A stretch of 31,393 nucleotides of DNA from the NCBI GenBank assembly GCA_044237845.1, contig JBIIEL010000024.1, forward strand, positions 1 to 31,393, written 5' to 3'. Under the pieces are notes generated by a model. It made no database searches, was not told the origin of the DNA, and was given only the letters and a program-made list of their open reading frames with translations. Position numbers and translations under genes: made by a program. The number at the start of each line of letters is the position of its first letter. Positions within the stretch are counted from its first letter, which is position 1. The stretch is from QFOX01 sp044237845. Lineage in GTDB: Bacteria; Pseudomonadota; Alphaproteobacteria; Rickettsiales; UBA3002. This document shows, piece after piece, positions 7,173 to 15,809 of the stretch.

Positions 7173-8468
7173 ATGCAAGAGGGATTATTGCCAGTCATCA
7201 CGCTGGTGGCCGGTGGGGCGATGGGGTTCATAGTGGGGCGTATGCTGACGAAATTGCAGCGCCCGGGGGGCGAAAGCGCCGCACTCGCACAGGCCACCGC
7301 GAAAATGGAAGCGCTGGAGAAAGACATTCGCGATTACGCAGTGAAAGTGGCGACCCTCGACACCGAGAAAGCCGCGCTCGGTGAGCGTTTGCAGGATCAA
7401 CAGAATTACGTGAAGCAAATTCAGGAAGAATTCCAGACGCGGTTTGAAAACCTCGCGCAGAAAATTTTCCACGAGAAAAGCGAGCAGTCGAAAAAGAACC
7501 TGCAGGAAATTCTGAACCCGCTGAAGGAGGATTTGAGCGGCTTCAAGAAACATATCAGCGAGTCGTTCGGCAACCACGCGAAGGAACAATTCGCGCTGAA
7601 AAACGAAATCGAAAATATCGTGAAGGTCAGCAACCAGATGCGCTTCCAGACCGAAAGCCTGACCAAGGCGCTCAAGGGCGACGTGAAGGCGCAAGGCAGT
7701 TGGGGCGAGGTGATGCTGGAGCGGATTTTAGAATCCGCCGGGCTGCGCAAAGGCGAAGAATATATTCCACAAGCCGCTGGCATGGGGCTGAAACACCCGG
7801 AAGATGGTCGCACGCAGAAGCCGGATTTCATTATAAAGCTGCCGGAGAATAAACACGCGATCATCGATTCCAAAGTGTCGCTCACCGCCTATGAGCGGTT
7901 CTGTGCGGAGGAGAACGAGGCGCTGCGCGCCACGCATCTCACGCAGTTTTTGCAATCCGTGAAGGCGCATGTGAAGGGGCTGGAGGAGCGGCGCTATCAG
8001 GACACCGAAGGGCTCAACACGCCAGATTACGTGATGATGTTCATGCCGATTGAGGGTGCCTATGCGCTGGCGATGCAGCAGGACGGCGAGTTGCACAGCT
8101 ATGCGTGGGATCGCAAGATTATCATTGTCTGCCCGAGCACGTTGTTTGCGATTCTGAAAATCATCGCCTCGATGTGGAAGCTGGAGCGGCAGAATAAAAA
8201 TGCCGATGAGATCGCGCTGCGCGGTGGGCGGCTTTATGACAAAGTGGTTGGCTTCGTCAGCGACATGGTGAGCCTCGGCAAACGGCTCGATGCAGCGCAG
8301 AGCGAGTATAGCGAAGCGTTCGGAAAACTCTCCAAAGGCACGGGCAACATTCTGCGTCAGGCCGAGCAGTTGAAAGAGCTGGGCGTAAAAAATTCTAAAA
8401 ACCTACCGCCGAATTTGGTGGCAGGTGAGGGGGATGTACTCTCGTTGACGAAAGAGGATGCGGCTTAA
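7173..8468 (+). CDS. rmuC: DNA recombination protein RmuC
   Basis: A 431-aa RmuC-family protein, in E. coli implicated in limiting recombination at inverted repeats and carrying a PD-(D/E)XK-like nuclease fold. Order of features: an N-terminal membrane anchor (LLPVITLVAGGAMGFIVG, residues 5-22), a long coiled coil to about residue 150 rich in Glu, Lys and Gln, then the conserved domain with GSWGEVMLERILE, KPDFIIKLPE, IIDSKVSLTAYE, YVMMFMPIEGAYALAM and CPSTLFAILKII. The ATG at 7173 follows GGGAGAG. It is divergent from glmU, and its last codons overlap the end of recR on the other strand by four bases. Confidence 0.94.
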   Translation: MQEGLLPVITLVAGGAMGFIVGRMLTKLQRPGGESAALAQATAKMEALEKDIRDYAVKVATLDTEKAALGERLQDQQNYVKQIQEEFQTRFENLAQKIFHEKSEQSKKNLQEILNPLKEDLSGFKKHISESFGNHAKEQFALKNEIENIVKVSNQMRFQTESLTKALKGDVKAQGSWGEVMLERILESAGLRKGEEYIPQAAGMGLKHPEDGRTQKPDFIIKLPENKHAIIDSKVSLTAYERFCAEENEALRATHLTQFLQSVKAHVKGLEERRYQDTEGLNTPDYVMMFMPIEGAYALAMQQDGELHSYAWDRKIIIVCPSTLFAILKIIASMWKLERQNKNADEIALRGGRLYDKVVGFVSDMVSLGKRLDAAQSEYSEAFGKLSKGTGNILRQAEQLKELGVKNSKNLPPNLVAGEGDVLSLTKEDAA

Positions 8469-9058
8469 TACGCCAACCGGGCGTTCAGCGCTGCGCTGAG
8501 CGTGCCGTCGTCCATGTAATCCAGCTCGCCGCCCATGGGGATGCCGTGGGCGAGGCGGGTGGTTTTGACCGGCAGCTCGGCCACGCGCTCAGCCACGTAA
8601 TGCGCGGTGGTTTGCCCGGCAACAGTGGCGGAGAGGGCGAGGATCAGTTCCTTCACTTCATCCATTTTGACGCGTGCGATGAGCGGTTCGATGCGCAGCG
8701 CATCCGGCCCGCGGCCATTGATGGCGGAAAGCGTGCCGCCGAGCACATGGTAGCGGCCACGGAAGGCACGGCTGCGCTCCATCGCCCACACATCGGCGAC
8801 GTCTTCCACCACGCAGATGAGGGATGCGTCGCGCGCCGCGTCGCTGCAGATGAAGCAGGGGTTTTGTTCATCGAGCGCGCTGCATGCGTCGCAGGTTTTT
8901 ACTTTCTCTAGCGCGTTCGACAGCGCGCTCACCAGTGTGGGGATGCGCTTGTTGCGGTCGCGCAGAATGTTGAGCGCCAGCCGCCGCGCCGAACGCGGCC
9001 CTACGCCTGGCAACTTCGCGAGTTCGGAAATCAGTTGTTCGATGACGCTGGTGGCCAT
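8465..9058 (-). CDS. recR: Recombination mediator RecR
   Basis: A 197-aa protein of the RecFOR gap-repair pathway, which with RecO loads RecA on SSB-coated single strands. It has the N-terminal helix-hairpin-helix (LAKLPGVGPRSARRLALNIL, residues 13-32), a zinc finger with Cys at about 56, 59, 68 and 71, and a Toprim domain beginning LICVVEDVADVWAMERS and including YHVLGGTLSAINGRGPD. The C-terminus (LAHGIPMGGELDYMDDGTL) is the typical Walker-B-like end. It is last in dnaX-ybaB-recR, one base after ybaB. Confidence 0.96.
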   Translation of the reverse strand: MATSVIEQLISELAKLPGVGPRSARRLALNILRDRNKRIPTLVSALSNALEKVKTCDACSALDEQNPCFICSDAARDASLICVVEDVADVWAMERSRAFRGRYHVLGGTLSAINGRGPDALRIEPLIARVKMDEVKELILALSATVAGQTTAHYVAERVAELPVKTTRLAHGIPMGGELDYMDDGTLSAALNARLAY

Positions 9059-9059
9059 A

Positions 9060-9380
9060 CTAGAAAGGAAGCTTCAACCCGGCAGGCAGACCCATGCCGC
9101 CGGTAATACTGCCCATGGCATCGGCCAGTGCGCCATCCGCCTTGTCTTTCGCGTCGCGGTGGGCGAGCACGATGAGGTCTTCGAGCATGTCTTTTTCATC
9201 CGCGTTCATGAGCGATGCATCGAGCGCGATGCGCACCATGTGCCCCTTGCCGGTGAGGGTGATTTTTACCGCACCGCTCGCGGCCACGCCTTCAAACTCG
9301 CGCGCTTCCATTTCGCTTTGCAGTTCGCCGAGCTTGGATTGCATTTGCTGGGCTTGTTTCATCATTTTGGCGATATTCAT
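9060..9380 (-). CDS. ybaB: Nucleoid-associated protein YbaB/EbfC
   Basis: A 106-aa DNA-binding protein of the YbaB/EbfC family, which forms tweezer-shaped dimers on DNA. It shows the diagnostic N-terminus MNIAKMMKQAQQMQSKLGELQSEM, the strand segment GAVKITLTGKGHMVRIALD and the helix EDLIVLAHRDAKDKA, ending with a glycine-rich tail (SITGGMGLPAG). It lies between dnaX (11 bp upstream) and recR (1 bp downstream), a gene order kept across most bacteria, and is surely co-transcribed with them. Confidence 0.95.
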   Translation of the reverse strand: MNIAKMMKQAQQMQSKLGELQSEMEAREFEGVAASGAVKITLTGKGHMVRIALDASLMNADEKDMLEDLIVLAHRDAKDKADGALADAMGSITGGMGLPAGLKLPF

Positions 9381-9391
9381 ATTTTTTGTCC

Positions 9392-11107
9392 TTACTTATT
9401 GGGAATAAAATCGATGACCGTGGCGCCCTCGAACATGCCGAGCACGGCTTGGACTTTGGGGTGGCTGGCGGCGTAGTCGCGTTGCTGTTTCAGTGCGGCG
9501 GCGCGCTGTTCGCGAATGCTTGGCTCGGCTTCCTCCGCATGGGTGTTGAGGATAAAATTCCAGCTCGCACCCGTCCATTCCCGCAGATGGCGGGCGATGC
9601 GTGCGGGCACATCCGCCGCGATGTGCGAGGTCGGTTTCACTTCAATCCGCCCGGCTTCGAACTTCACGAGCCGCATGTCGTTGATGAGGCTTGCAGCGAG
9701 AATGGCCTCGCGCTTTTGTTCGAATAGCTGCACCACGTCGAGGAAGGAATGCACCTCGTGCATCACCTGTGGTTCGATTTTCGGTGCGGCAGCGGTGGCC
9801 GCGCCACCCATGCTCATGACGGTGCTGCCGGTCGCGGCGTTTGGCGTGCTCATCATCCGCGCTCTGGCACTCTCTGTCATCGGGTGAACGGAGGGAGCGG
9901 TGTGCACAGGCGCAGCGGGGCGCGGTGCAGCGCTTTGCGCGGGGATGTTGCCGCTCTGTACGCTGCGCACCAGCTCAGCGGGCGTCGGCAGTGCGGAGGC
10001 ATGGGCGAGGCGGACGAGAATCATCTCGAGTGTGGCGGCTGCCTGATCGGCATGGCGCATTTCATCCGCGCCTTTGGTGAGGATCTGCCAGGCGCGGGTG
10101 AGTGCGGGCACGGAAAGTTCCGCCGCCATGTCACGCGCGAGGGTTTGCTCGGCAGGTGAGTAATTGAGGTTCACCGCCAGCGCAGGCGCCACCACAATGC
10201 GGGTGAGGTAATGGGTGATGTCGAGCAAGTCCGACAGCAGCATGGATGGGTCGGCACCTTGCAGGTGCAGCTTCTGTGCGGCGGAGAGCGCGGATTCGAT
10301 TTCACCGGAGAAAATCTTTTTCATCAGGTCGAAGACCTGGGTTTTGTCGGCGAGGCCGAGCATGTCGCGCACGGAATCTGCTTTGATGGCGACGTTGCCC
10401 TCGGCATCCGTATGCATGGCAATCGCTTGGTCGAGCAGCGAGAGCGAGTCGCGCACGGAACCTTCGGCGGCGGCGGCGATAAGCGTCGCGCAATCCGCAG
10501 GCAGGGTGATGGATTCACGCCCAGCGACGCTGACAAGATGCGCGGAAAGCTCATCCATCTCCACGCGTTTCAGGTCGAAGCGCTGGCAACGCGAGATAAT
10601 GGTGACGGGGATTTTGCGGATTTCCGTCGTCGCGAAAATGAATTTCACATGCGGCGGCGGTTCTTCGAGCGTCTTCAGAATCGCGTTGAACGCGCTCTTG
10701 CTCAGCATGTGTACTTCATCGATGATGTAGACTTTGTAGCGCGCGTTGGTGGGCGCGTAGCGCACCGAATCAATCAGGTCGCGCATGTTGTCGACCCCGG
10801 TGTTGCTCGCCGCATCCATCTCGACCACATCCACATGGCGGTCTTCCGCAATCGCAATACAGTTGGCGCAGACACCGCAGGGGGTGGTGGTTTCTTCGCC
10901 TTGCCCATCCGCCCCGATGCAGTTGAGGCCGCGCGCGATGATACGCGCCGTGGTGGTTTTGCCGATGCCGCGAATGCCGGTGAGCAGGAACGCATGCGCA
11001 ATCCGCCCACTCGCAAACGCGTTGGTGAGGGTGCGCACCAGCACCTCCTGACCGATGAGATCGGCGAAGGTCTGCGGGCGGTATTTACGGGCGAGGACTC
11101 TATACAT
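9392..11107 (-). CDS. dnaX: DNA polymerase III subunit tau/gamma (DnaX)
   Basis: A 571-aa clamp-loader ATPase that couples the replicative polymerases and loads the sliding clamp. Visible are the N-terminal YRVLARKYRPQTFADLIGQE, Walker A (GIRGIGKTTT, residues 44-53), a zinc module (Cys at about 63, 77, 80 and 83), Walker B (YIIDEVHML, 127-135), and the sensor region FIFATTEIRKIPVTIISRCQRF. After the three clamp-loader domains comes an Ala/Pro-rich linker (about 385-450), then a C-terminal tau-specific part. I saw no clear slippery frameshift signal for a short gamma form. The ATG at 11107 matches the family start. Confidence 0.95.
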   Translation of the reverse strand: MYRVLARKYRPQTFADLIGQEVLVRTLTNAFASGRIAHAFLLTGIRGIGKTTTARIIARGLNCIGADGQGEETTTPCGVCANCIAIAEDRHVDVVEMDAASNTGVDNMRDLIDSVRYAPTNARYKVYIIDEVHMLSKSAFNAILKTLEEPPPHVKFIFATTEIRKIPVTIISRCQRFDLKRVEMDELSAHLVSVAGRESITLPADCATLIAAAAEGSVRDSLSLLDQAIAMHTDAEGNVAIKADSVRDMLGLADKTQVFDLMKKIFSGEIESALSAAQKLHLQGADPSMLLSDLLDITHYLTRIVVAPALAVNLNYSPAEQTLARDMAAELSVPALTRAWQILTKGADEMRHADQAAATLEMILVRLAHASALPTPAELVRSVQSGNIPAQSAAPRPAAPVHTAPSVHPMTESARARMMSTPNAATGSTVMSMGGAATAAAPKIEPQVMHEVHSFLDVVQLFEQKREAILAASLINDMRLVKFEAGRIEVKPTSHIAADVPARIARHLREWTGASWNFILNTHAEEAEPSIREQRAAALKQQRDYAASHPKVQAVLGMFEGATVIDFIPNK

Positions 11108-11123
11108 GGCGGGCAGATTACAG

Positions 11124-11151
11124 AGTCGAGAGTCGAGAGTCGAGAGTCGAG
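11124..11151. repeat. Four tandem copies of AGTCGAG
   Basis: Four exact head-to-tail 7-bp copies lie between the dnaX start codon and the end of the PspC-domain gene. They occupy the dnaX leader, where the promoter would be expected if dnaX is not read from upstream. Copy number could vary by slippage. Confidence 0.85.
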
Positions 11152-11157
11152 TGAGGG

Positions 11158-11403
11158 TTATTCACGGTATTTGTCATTTAAACGCGGGCGGGAATTAAGC
11201 GCGATGTCTTTCGTCGGGGCACCCTTTAATACAAGCCATAGAACGACATAAATGATTAATCCAATCCCCCAAAAAGAAAGCAAAAAAAATGCAAACCGTA
11301 AACCCGCCGTATTTAAATTCATTTTGTGTGCAAGTCCGCTACAAACACCTGCTATCTTCTTATCATCGGCACTTCTATAAAAATCCTGATAGATATCACG
11401 CAT
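11158..11403 (-). CDS. PspC-domain membrane protein
   Basis: An 81-aa protein with the PspC domain: FYRSADDKKIAGVCSGLAHKMNLN (residues 8-31) followed by LRFAFFLLSFWGIGLIIYVVLWLVL (35-59), a single strong membrane segment. PspC proteins act in the phage-shock envelope-stress response, but no pspA or pspB is visible here, so this short form is an orphan of unknown role. The C-terminal tail is basic and short. The ATG at 11403 has AGGA upstream. It lies just upstream of dnaX on the same strand and could be read into it. Confidence 0.88.
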   Translation of the reverse strand: MRDIYQDFYRSADDKKIAGVCSGLAHKMNLNTAGLRFAFFLLSFWGIGLIIYVVLWLVLKGAPTKDIALNSRPRLNDKYRE

Positions 11404-11439
11404 CTTATTTTCCTACTGCTTTAAGGCTATGCGCGCTGG

Positions 11440-11614
11440 ACGGGCTTTGCCCGTTTTGGCGCATGCAACGCATCCAAAGCAAAGTACACTGAGCGTAGCG
11501 AAGGACTTTGCTTTGAAAATCAGGTGGCTGGCGGACGACCCAACGGCGTATTCAATACGGTTGCTGCCTCTCGGCCCTGGCCGGGTTTTCGAAAACCGTC
11601 GCCCGCCGCCAGCC
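11440..11614. repeat. Hairpin-rich intergenic DNA
   Basis: Between two minus-strand genes (gap 11404-11656) there is no plausible gene, but there is a run of inverted repeats. ACGGGC-TTT-GCCCGT is at 11440-11454. CAAAGCAAAGT (11475-11485) pairs with ACTTTGCTTTG (11505-11515) around a loop containing GAGCGTAGCGAAGG. GGCTGGCGG (11526-11534) pairs with CCGCCAGCC (11606-11614), enclosing the 14-bp palindrome GGTTTTCGAAAACC (11584-11597). This looks like a dispersed genomic repeat, possibly a degraded mobile element. Confidence 0.6.
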
Positions 11615-11656
11615 GGGGGAATATGTAGGGGCAACCGCGCGCGGGTGCAAGGGGTA

Positions 11657-12097
11657 TCAGCGGTTGGCGCTATTAAAGTGATGTTCCATACTTCTGAGCA
11701 CTAATGCTTCGTAAGTATCCGCCTTTAACCCGTGTTCGCGCAGTTCATCTACAATTTTTGAATCCTTGATTTCGAGCATAAATGTGCTGGTTAAATCAAC
11801 AGCAGGGCTTTCCGAATGTGAAGCTGGAGGAGTGTATGGGCTGAGCGTAATTGAGTCTCCGCTGTCTGGATATAGCTTCTTCAGAGCTTTATAAGAACTA
11901 GACAAGACGCCATCGTGGTCGGTAACGCGAATGATTTTGATGCCTTTTGAAGTGGGGGTGCATATTTGATAACGGTTATCATCATACAGATTGAAGAGCG
12001 CACAAAGCTGCCCCAATAAATACGGTCGCAGCTTGGCTGCATCAGGTTCGAGTCCATCTGTATGTACCCTTTTCTTAGGCGGGTCTAAGGGGATCAT
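11657..12097 (-). CDS. Hypothetical protein under a Pho-box-like promoter
   Basis: A 146-aa protein starting MIPLDPPKKRVHTDGLEPDA. The ATG at 12097 is preceded by GGAG six bases away; an upstream ATG at 12109 lacks this and is less likely. It has no signal peptide or membrane segment. The last third (FMLEIKDSKIVDELREHGLKADTYEALVLRSMEHH) looks helical, and the middle carries a Pro/Ser-rich stretch. No known motif is recognised. Codon use is more A+T rich than dnaX or ftsK. A promoter at 12141-12186 shares its layout with three others in the window. Function unknown. Confidence 0.7.
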   Translation of the reverse strand: MIPLDPPKKRVHTDGLEPDAAKLRPYLLGQLCALFNLYDDNRYQICTPTSKGIKIIRVTDHDGVLSSSYKALKKLYPDSGDSITLSPYTPPASHSESPAVDLTSTFMLEIKDSKIVDELREHGLKADTYEALVLRSMEHHFNSANR

Positions 12098-12140
12098 TAT
12101 TATCTCCAATCTTGCTTCAGAAGTTGTGTATTGAGGTTAA

Positions 12141-12186
12141 CTTATAACACTCAATGTTGCCGGAAAGTGTTAAGATTGTGTGACAA
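12141..12186 (-). promoter_or_regulatory. Pho-box-like promoter of the gene at 11657-12097
   Basis: On the minus strand there are three 11-bp units, TTGTCACACAA, TCTTAACACTT and TCCGGCAACAT. Seven bases later comes -10 TATAAG, about 44 bp before the ATG. The unit order differs from the other copies (the TGTCAC unit comes first) and the third unit is degenerate, but the spacing to -10 is identical to two of them. This is the weakest of the four matches. Confidence 0.5.
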
Positions 12187-12341
12187 TTGAGGCGGCAACC
12201 CCAGATACAAAGCATGCTTGCCTCAGCCACACCTGACGAAAATCTGCGCGAAAACGGTGGTTTTGGGGTTGGTTTTCTTGTTTTGAGGGGGCGGGGCTGG
12301 TAGTTTTATGGGGTTTTTAGGTGTTTGCGGCGATTGAGCCT

Positions 12342-12403
12342 GTCATTCCCGCGTAGGCGGGAATCTTTCTGCTTTTTAAGATACCCGCCTTCGCGGGTAT
12401 GAC
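12342..12403. repeat. Composite inverted repeat upstream of ftsK
   Basis: GTCATTCCCGCGTAGGCGGG begins the element, and ATACCCGCC-TTC-GCGGGTAT followed by GAC ends it. Each half is itself a hairpin (ATTCCCGC/GCGGGAAT and ATACCCGC/GCGGGTAT), and the outer GTCAT/ATGAC ends pair with each other. This resembles the ATTCCCGC-type dispersed repeats of many proteobacteria. The rest of the gene-free stretch 12187-12440 holds only T/G-rich sequence with no gene; ftsK transcription must start within it. Confidence 0.7.
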
Positions 12404-12440
12404 GCGTTGAAACGCTCTGCTACAACTGCAAAGGTTGATT

Positions 12441-14762
12441 ATGGTCACACGATTGGTTTCCGCGCTGCCGATGCCGGGCATGGTGAAGCGCTATTCGAGC
12501 GAGCTGGCGGCCTTCGCGCTCACGGCGCTGGCGCTGGTGGTGGCGTTGGTGCTGGTCACCTACCATGCGGGCGACTCTTCGCTGAATTATATCAGCGATG
12601 CGCCGACGCAGAATTTCCTCGGCAGTTTCGGTGCGACGTTGGCGGATATGCTGCGGCAGACGCTTGGGTTTATGAGTGTCCTCATTATTTTTGCAAGCCT
12701 CGGTTGGGCGTGGCGTCTGTTCACGCGCGACGAAACCATCCGCCTCAGCTGGCGCGTGGTGGCACTGATTGCGGCGCTGGTGAGCGGCTCCACGTTGATG
12801 GCGCTAATCGCGGCCACCAGCAATTCTGCCCCACTGGGTGAGATGAGCGGCTCCATTGGCATTCTGGTGGGTATATGGCTGATGAATCTGATTACCGTGT
12901 GGGGCGCAATGATGCTGATGGGCACGTTGTTCATCCTCACCCTGCCATTTGCGCTGGGGCTGAAATTACAGGAGTGGATGGCGATTCTGGCGATGTTGCA
13001 GGTGGTGGCGACCTCGGTCATGGATGGCATTCGTGCCTGCGTTGGCCTGATGCGTCGCCCTGCGCGTGAGGAAGACATCGAGGACGAGGAAGAAGACGAA
13101 GATAGCCTCGACGATGAGGATGAAGAGATCGACGAAGACGAGGAAGAGGACGAAGACGCGCTGATGGGGCCACGGATTGATTCGCCCAAGAAAAAACGTG
13201 TTGAGGCGAAAAAGACCAAGAAAGGCGCGGATCAGGGCGCGCTCGACCTCGCGGTGCGCAAGGGCAAATACACCATGCCGAGCCTTAGCCTGATGCAGAA
13301 AGTGATCGCCAAGGGGCCCAAGCAGCTCTCCGAAGCGGCGCTGGAGCAAAATGCGCGGCTGCTTGAATCCGTACTCAAGGATTACGGCGTACAGGGCGAA
13401 GTGCTGCGCGTGCGGCCGGGCCCGGTAGTGACGCTCTATGAGTTCGAGCCCGCGCCGGGGATTAAATCGAGCCGGGTGATTGGTCTTGCAGATGATGTCG
13501 CGCGTTCGATGAGTGCGATTTCGGCTCGTATTTCGGTGATTACCGGGCGTAACGCGCTGGGGATTGAACTGCCCAACGCCCACCGTGAAACCGTCTATAT
13601 GCGCGAGATGTGTGAGGATTCGGTCTATGAGAATACCGAAGCCAAACTGCCGCTGATTCTGGGGAAAGATATTTCCGGCGAGGCGATCATCGCAGATCTC
13701 GCTAAAATGCCGCATGTGCTAGTGGCGGGAACGACCGGCTCGGGGAAATCCGTCGCCATCAACACGATGATCATGAGCCTGGTTTACCACCACACGCCGG
13801 AGCAATGTAAGTTCATCATGATCGACCCGAAAATGCTCGAACTGTCGATTTATGACGGCATTCCCCACCTGCTCGCGCCGGTGGTGACGGAGCCGGGCAA
13901 GGCCGTGGTGGCGCTCAAATGGGCGGTGAAGGAAATGGAAAACCGCTACCGCCTGATGAGCGCGCTCAACGTGCGCAATATCGACAACTACAACAAGCGC
14001 CTCGAAGAAGCGCGCAAAAGCGGTGAAGAGCTAACCCGGAGCGTACAGACGGGGTTTGACCCGGAAACCGGCAAGCCGATCATGGAAAAGCAGCCGATGG
14101 ATATGAACGCGCTGCCGTTCATCGTGGTGATTGTGGACGAGATGGCCGACCTGATGATTGTCGCGGGCAAGGAGATCGAAAGCTCCATCCAGCGCCTCGC
14201 ACAGATGGCGCGTGCGGCGGGGATTCATATTATTATGGCCACGCAGCGCCCTTCGGTGGACGTGATCACCGGCGTGATTAAAGCCAACTTCCCGACGCGA
14301 ATTTCGTTTCAAGTGACGAGCAAAATCGATTCGCGCACCATTCTGGGTGAGCAGGGGGCGGAACAACTGCTCGGCCAGGGCGATATGCTCTATATGGCAG
14401 GTGGCGGGCGCATCACGCGTGTGCATGGGCCGTTCATTTCGGATAAGGATGTGGAGAGCATCGTGAGCTATCTGCGCACGCAGGGCGAACCGCAATATGA
14501 CGCCGCGGTGACCTACGACCCTGAAGAGGAGGGCGAAAACGGCGAGATGTTCGATGAAGACGAATCCGACGCCGACCGCGCGCTCTATGAGCAGGCGAAA
14601 GAGTTCGTCAACCGCGATGGCAAAGCCAGCACCAGCTACGTGCAGCGCCGCCTGAAAATCGGCTATAACCGCGCCGCGCGCATCATCGAGAAAATGGAGC
14701 AGGAAGGCATCGTCGGCGCCGCCAACCATGTCGGCAAGCGCGAAGTGCTGGTGAGGGAGTGA
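12441..14762 (+). CDS. ftsK: DNA translocase FtsK
   Basis: A 773-aa septal DNA pump that clears chromosome termini during division. Four hydrophobic segments lie in residues 1-195. A very acidic linker of almost only Glu and Asp follows at about 208-245, then a Lys-rich patch. The motor has the alpha-domain (GPVVTLYEFEPAPGIK, VIGLADDVARSMSA), Walker A (GTTGSGKS near 430), Walker B (FIVVIVDEMADLM near 565) and MATQRPSVDVITGVIKANFPTRI. The C-terminal gamma winged helix (ASTSYVQRRLKIGYNRAARI) would read polar KOPS-type sequences. The ATG at 12441 has AAAGG upstream; TTG 12435 is less likely. It overlaps the next gene by one base. Confidence 0.96.
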   Translation: MVTRLVSALPMPGMVKRYSSELAAFALTALALVVALVLVTYHAGDSSLNYISDAPTQNFLGSFGATLADMLRQTLGFMSVLIIFASLGWAWRLFTRDETIRLSWRVVALIAALVSGSTLMALIAATSNSAPLGEMSGSIGILVGIWLMNLITVWGAMMLMGTLFILTLPFALGLKLQEWMAILAMLQVVATSVMDGIRACVGLMRRPAREEDIEDEEEDEDSLDDEDEEIDEDEEEDEDALMGPRIDSPKKKRVEAKKTKKGADQGALDLAVRKGKYTMPSLSLMQKVIAKGPKQLSEAALEQNARLLESVLKDYGVQGEVLRVRPGPVVTLYEFEPAPGIKSSRVIGLADDVARSMSAISARISVITGRNALGIELPNAHRETVYMREMCEDSVYENTEAKLPLILGKDISGEAIIADLAKMPHVLVAGTTGSGKSVAINTMIMSLVYHHTPEQCKFIMIDPKMLELSIYDGIPHLLAPVVTEPGKAVVALKWAVKEMENRYRLMSALNVRNIDNYNKRLEEARKSGEELTRSVQTGFDPETGKPIMEKQPMDMNALPFIVVIVDEMADLMIVAGKEIESSIQRLAQMARAAGIHIIMATQRPSVDVITGVIKANFPTRISFQVTSKIDSRTILGEQGAEQLLGQGDMLYMAGGGRITRVHGPFISDKDVESIVSYLRTQGEPQYDAAVTYDPEEEGENGEMFDEDESDADRALYEQAKEFVNRDGKASTSYVQRRLKIGYNRAARIIEKMEQEGIVGAANHVGKREVLVRE

Positions 14763-15742
14763 TGAGAGGTCTTCTGAATGCGCTCGTGATACTTTCTTTG
14801 CTGCAAAGCATGCCCGCCATGGCTCAAGAAGATTCCCCTGAACCAGTGATTGAGCAGGTGGATGAATCGGCTACGATCGATAGTTCCGAAGAAGTGCCTC
14901 AGGATGTATCCGCCGACGAAAATTTTCAAAGCGATAAAGTAACTCTATCGGATGTTGCGCGTGACATCGCAAATGCGCCAGACGAGGCTAAGTTCTTTCT
15001 TTTCTTTTTTATGAGCGCTTTTCTAGTGTTTGCGCTCCAAACTCCTATATTGTTAGTCCCAGTCTTATTGGGCCTGCTAGTGTTGATGAGGCCCGATATT
15101 CCAACTGAATTTTTTAATGCTCTTGAGTCCACTTCCCCAGAACTTGAATCTGGTTACTCGGAATTAGCAAAGAAAAATTCAGTAATGCTTTTACTGCTTA
15201 ATCCATTCGTTCTGTTTTTCTTGTTCATATATTTCTCAAATGTGCTGAGGAATTTATTAGAGATTCTAGTTTGCTTGTTATTGACCCCAATTGCCAATTA
15301 CTGCAGGGGATTCAGCATTGCTATGAATTTTCAAGAGAGAATATATGGTTTCTGGGCGCGCTTTCATCGCCATGTTGATCGCGGCGTTATCGGCGCAACC
15401 GAGAAGAAGCAGATATTCTCATTCGCGACATTATTATTTTGGCTTCTCTGTCTGCCGCTTCCAAAATCCAGAGAAAAAGAGTTGCTGACAGCCATTGCTA
15501 GTGAATGGAAACAAAAAATCCGTTCTTTTCGAGATGTCATTAGGAATCGTCAGAATGCGATCAAAGACGATGCGGCGGTAGTTGATGAGCGAAAACAGGC
15601 AGACCGTTCTCGTACGGATGTATTCACGGATGTGCCGCCTGAGTTTCGGTTTCGTAGTGGGTTCAAAATGATTTATAGCGCGATAAGGAAAGATTCTAGA
15701 TCCGCCAAAAACAAGGAGCATAACCAACAGCCCCCCGAGTGA
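14762..15742 (+). CDS. Hypothetical membrane protein with signal peptide
   Basis: A 326-aa protein. Residues 1-22 form a signal peptide (LLNALVILSLLQSMPAMA, likely cut before QED), followed by an acidic linker. Three hydrophobic blocks come next, near residues 78-108 (FFLFFFMSAFLVFALQ..), 140-180 (VMLLLLNPFVLFFLFIYF..) and 225-240 (SFATLLFWLLCLPLP). The C-terminal region is basic and soluble. No family is recognised. It begins on the A of the ftsK stop (TGATG), indicating translational coupling. It interrupts the usual alphaproteobacterial ftsK-lolA adjacency, and its sequence is more A+T rich than either neighbour, consistent with an insertion. Confidence 0.8.
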   Translation: MRGLLNALVILSLLQSMPAMAQEDSPEPVIEQVDESATIDSSEEVPQDVSADENFQSDKVTLSDVARDIANAPDEAKFFLFFFMSAFLVFALQTPILLVPVLLGLLVLMRPDIPTEFFNALESTSPELESGYSELAKKNSVMLLLLNPFVLFFLFIYFSNVLRNLLEILVCLLLTPIANYCRGFSIAMNFQERIYGFWARFHRHVDRGVIGATEKKQIFSFATLLFWLLCLPLPKSREKELLTAIASEWKQKIRSFRDVIRNRQNAIKDDAAVVDERKQADRSRTDVFTDVPPEFRFRSGFKMIYSAIRKDSRSAKNKEHNQQPPE

Positions 15743-15809
15743 ATTTCTTCAGCTTCGCTTCAGCGAGGCGTGGTATGACGCGGCTATGGGCATAACGAAA
15801 AGGATTTCT

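Noticed and set aside
11440..11457. Intrinsic terminator ACGGGC-TTT-GCCCGT followed by TTT
   Set aside because: The T run is on the plus strand, but no plus-strand gene precedes it; for the minus-strand genes it lacks a T tail.
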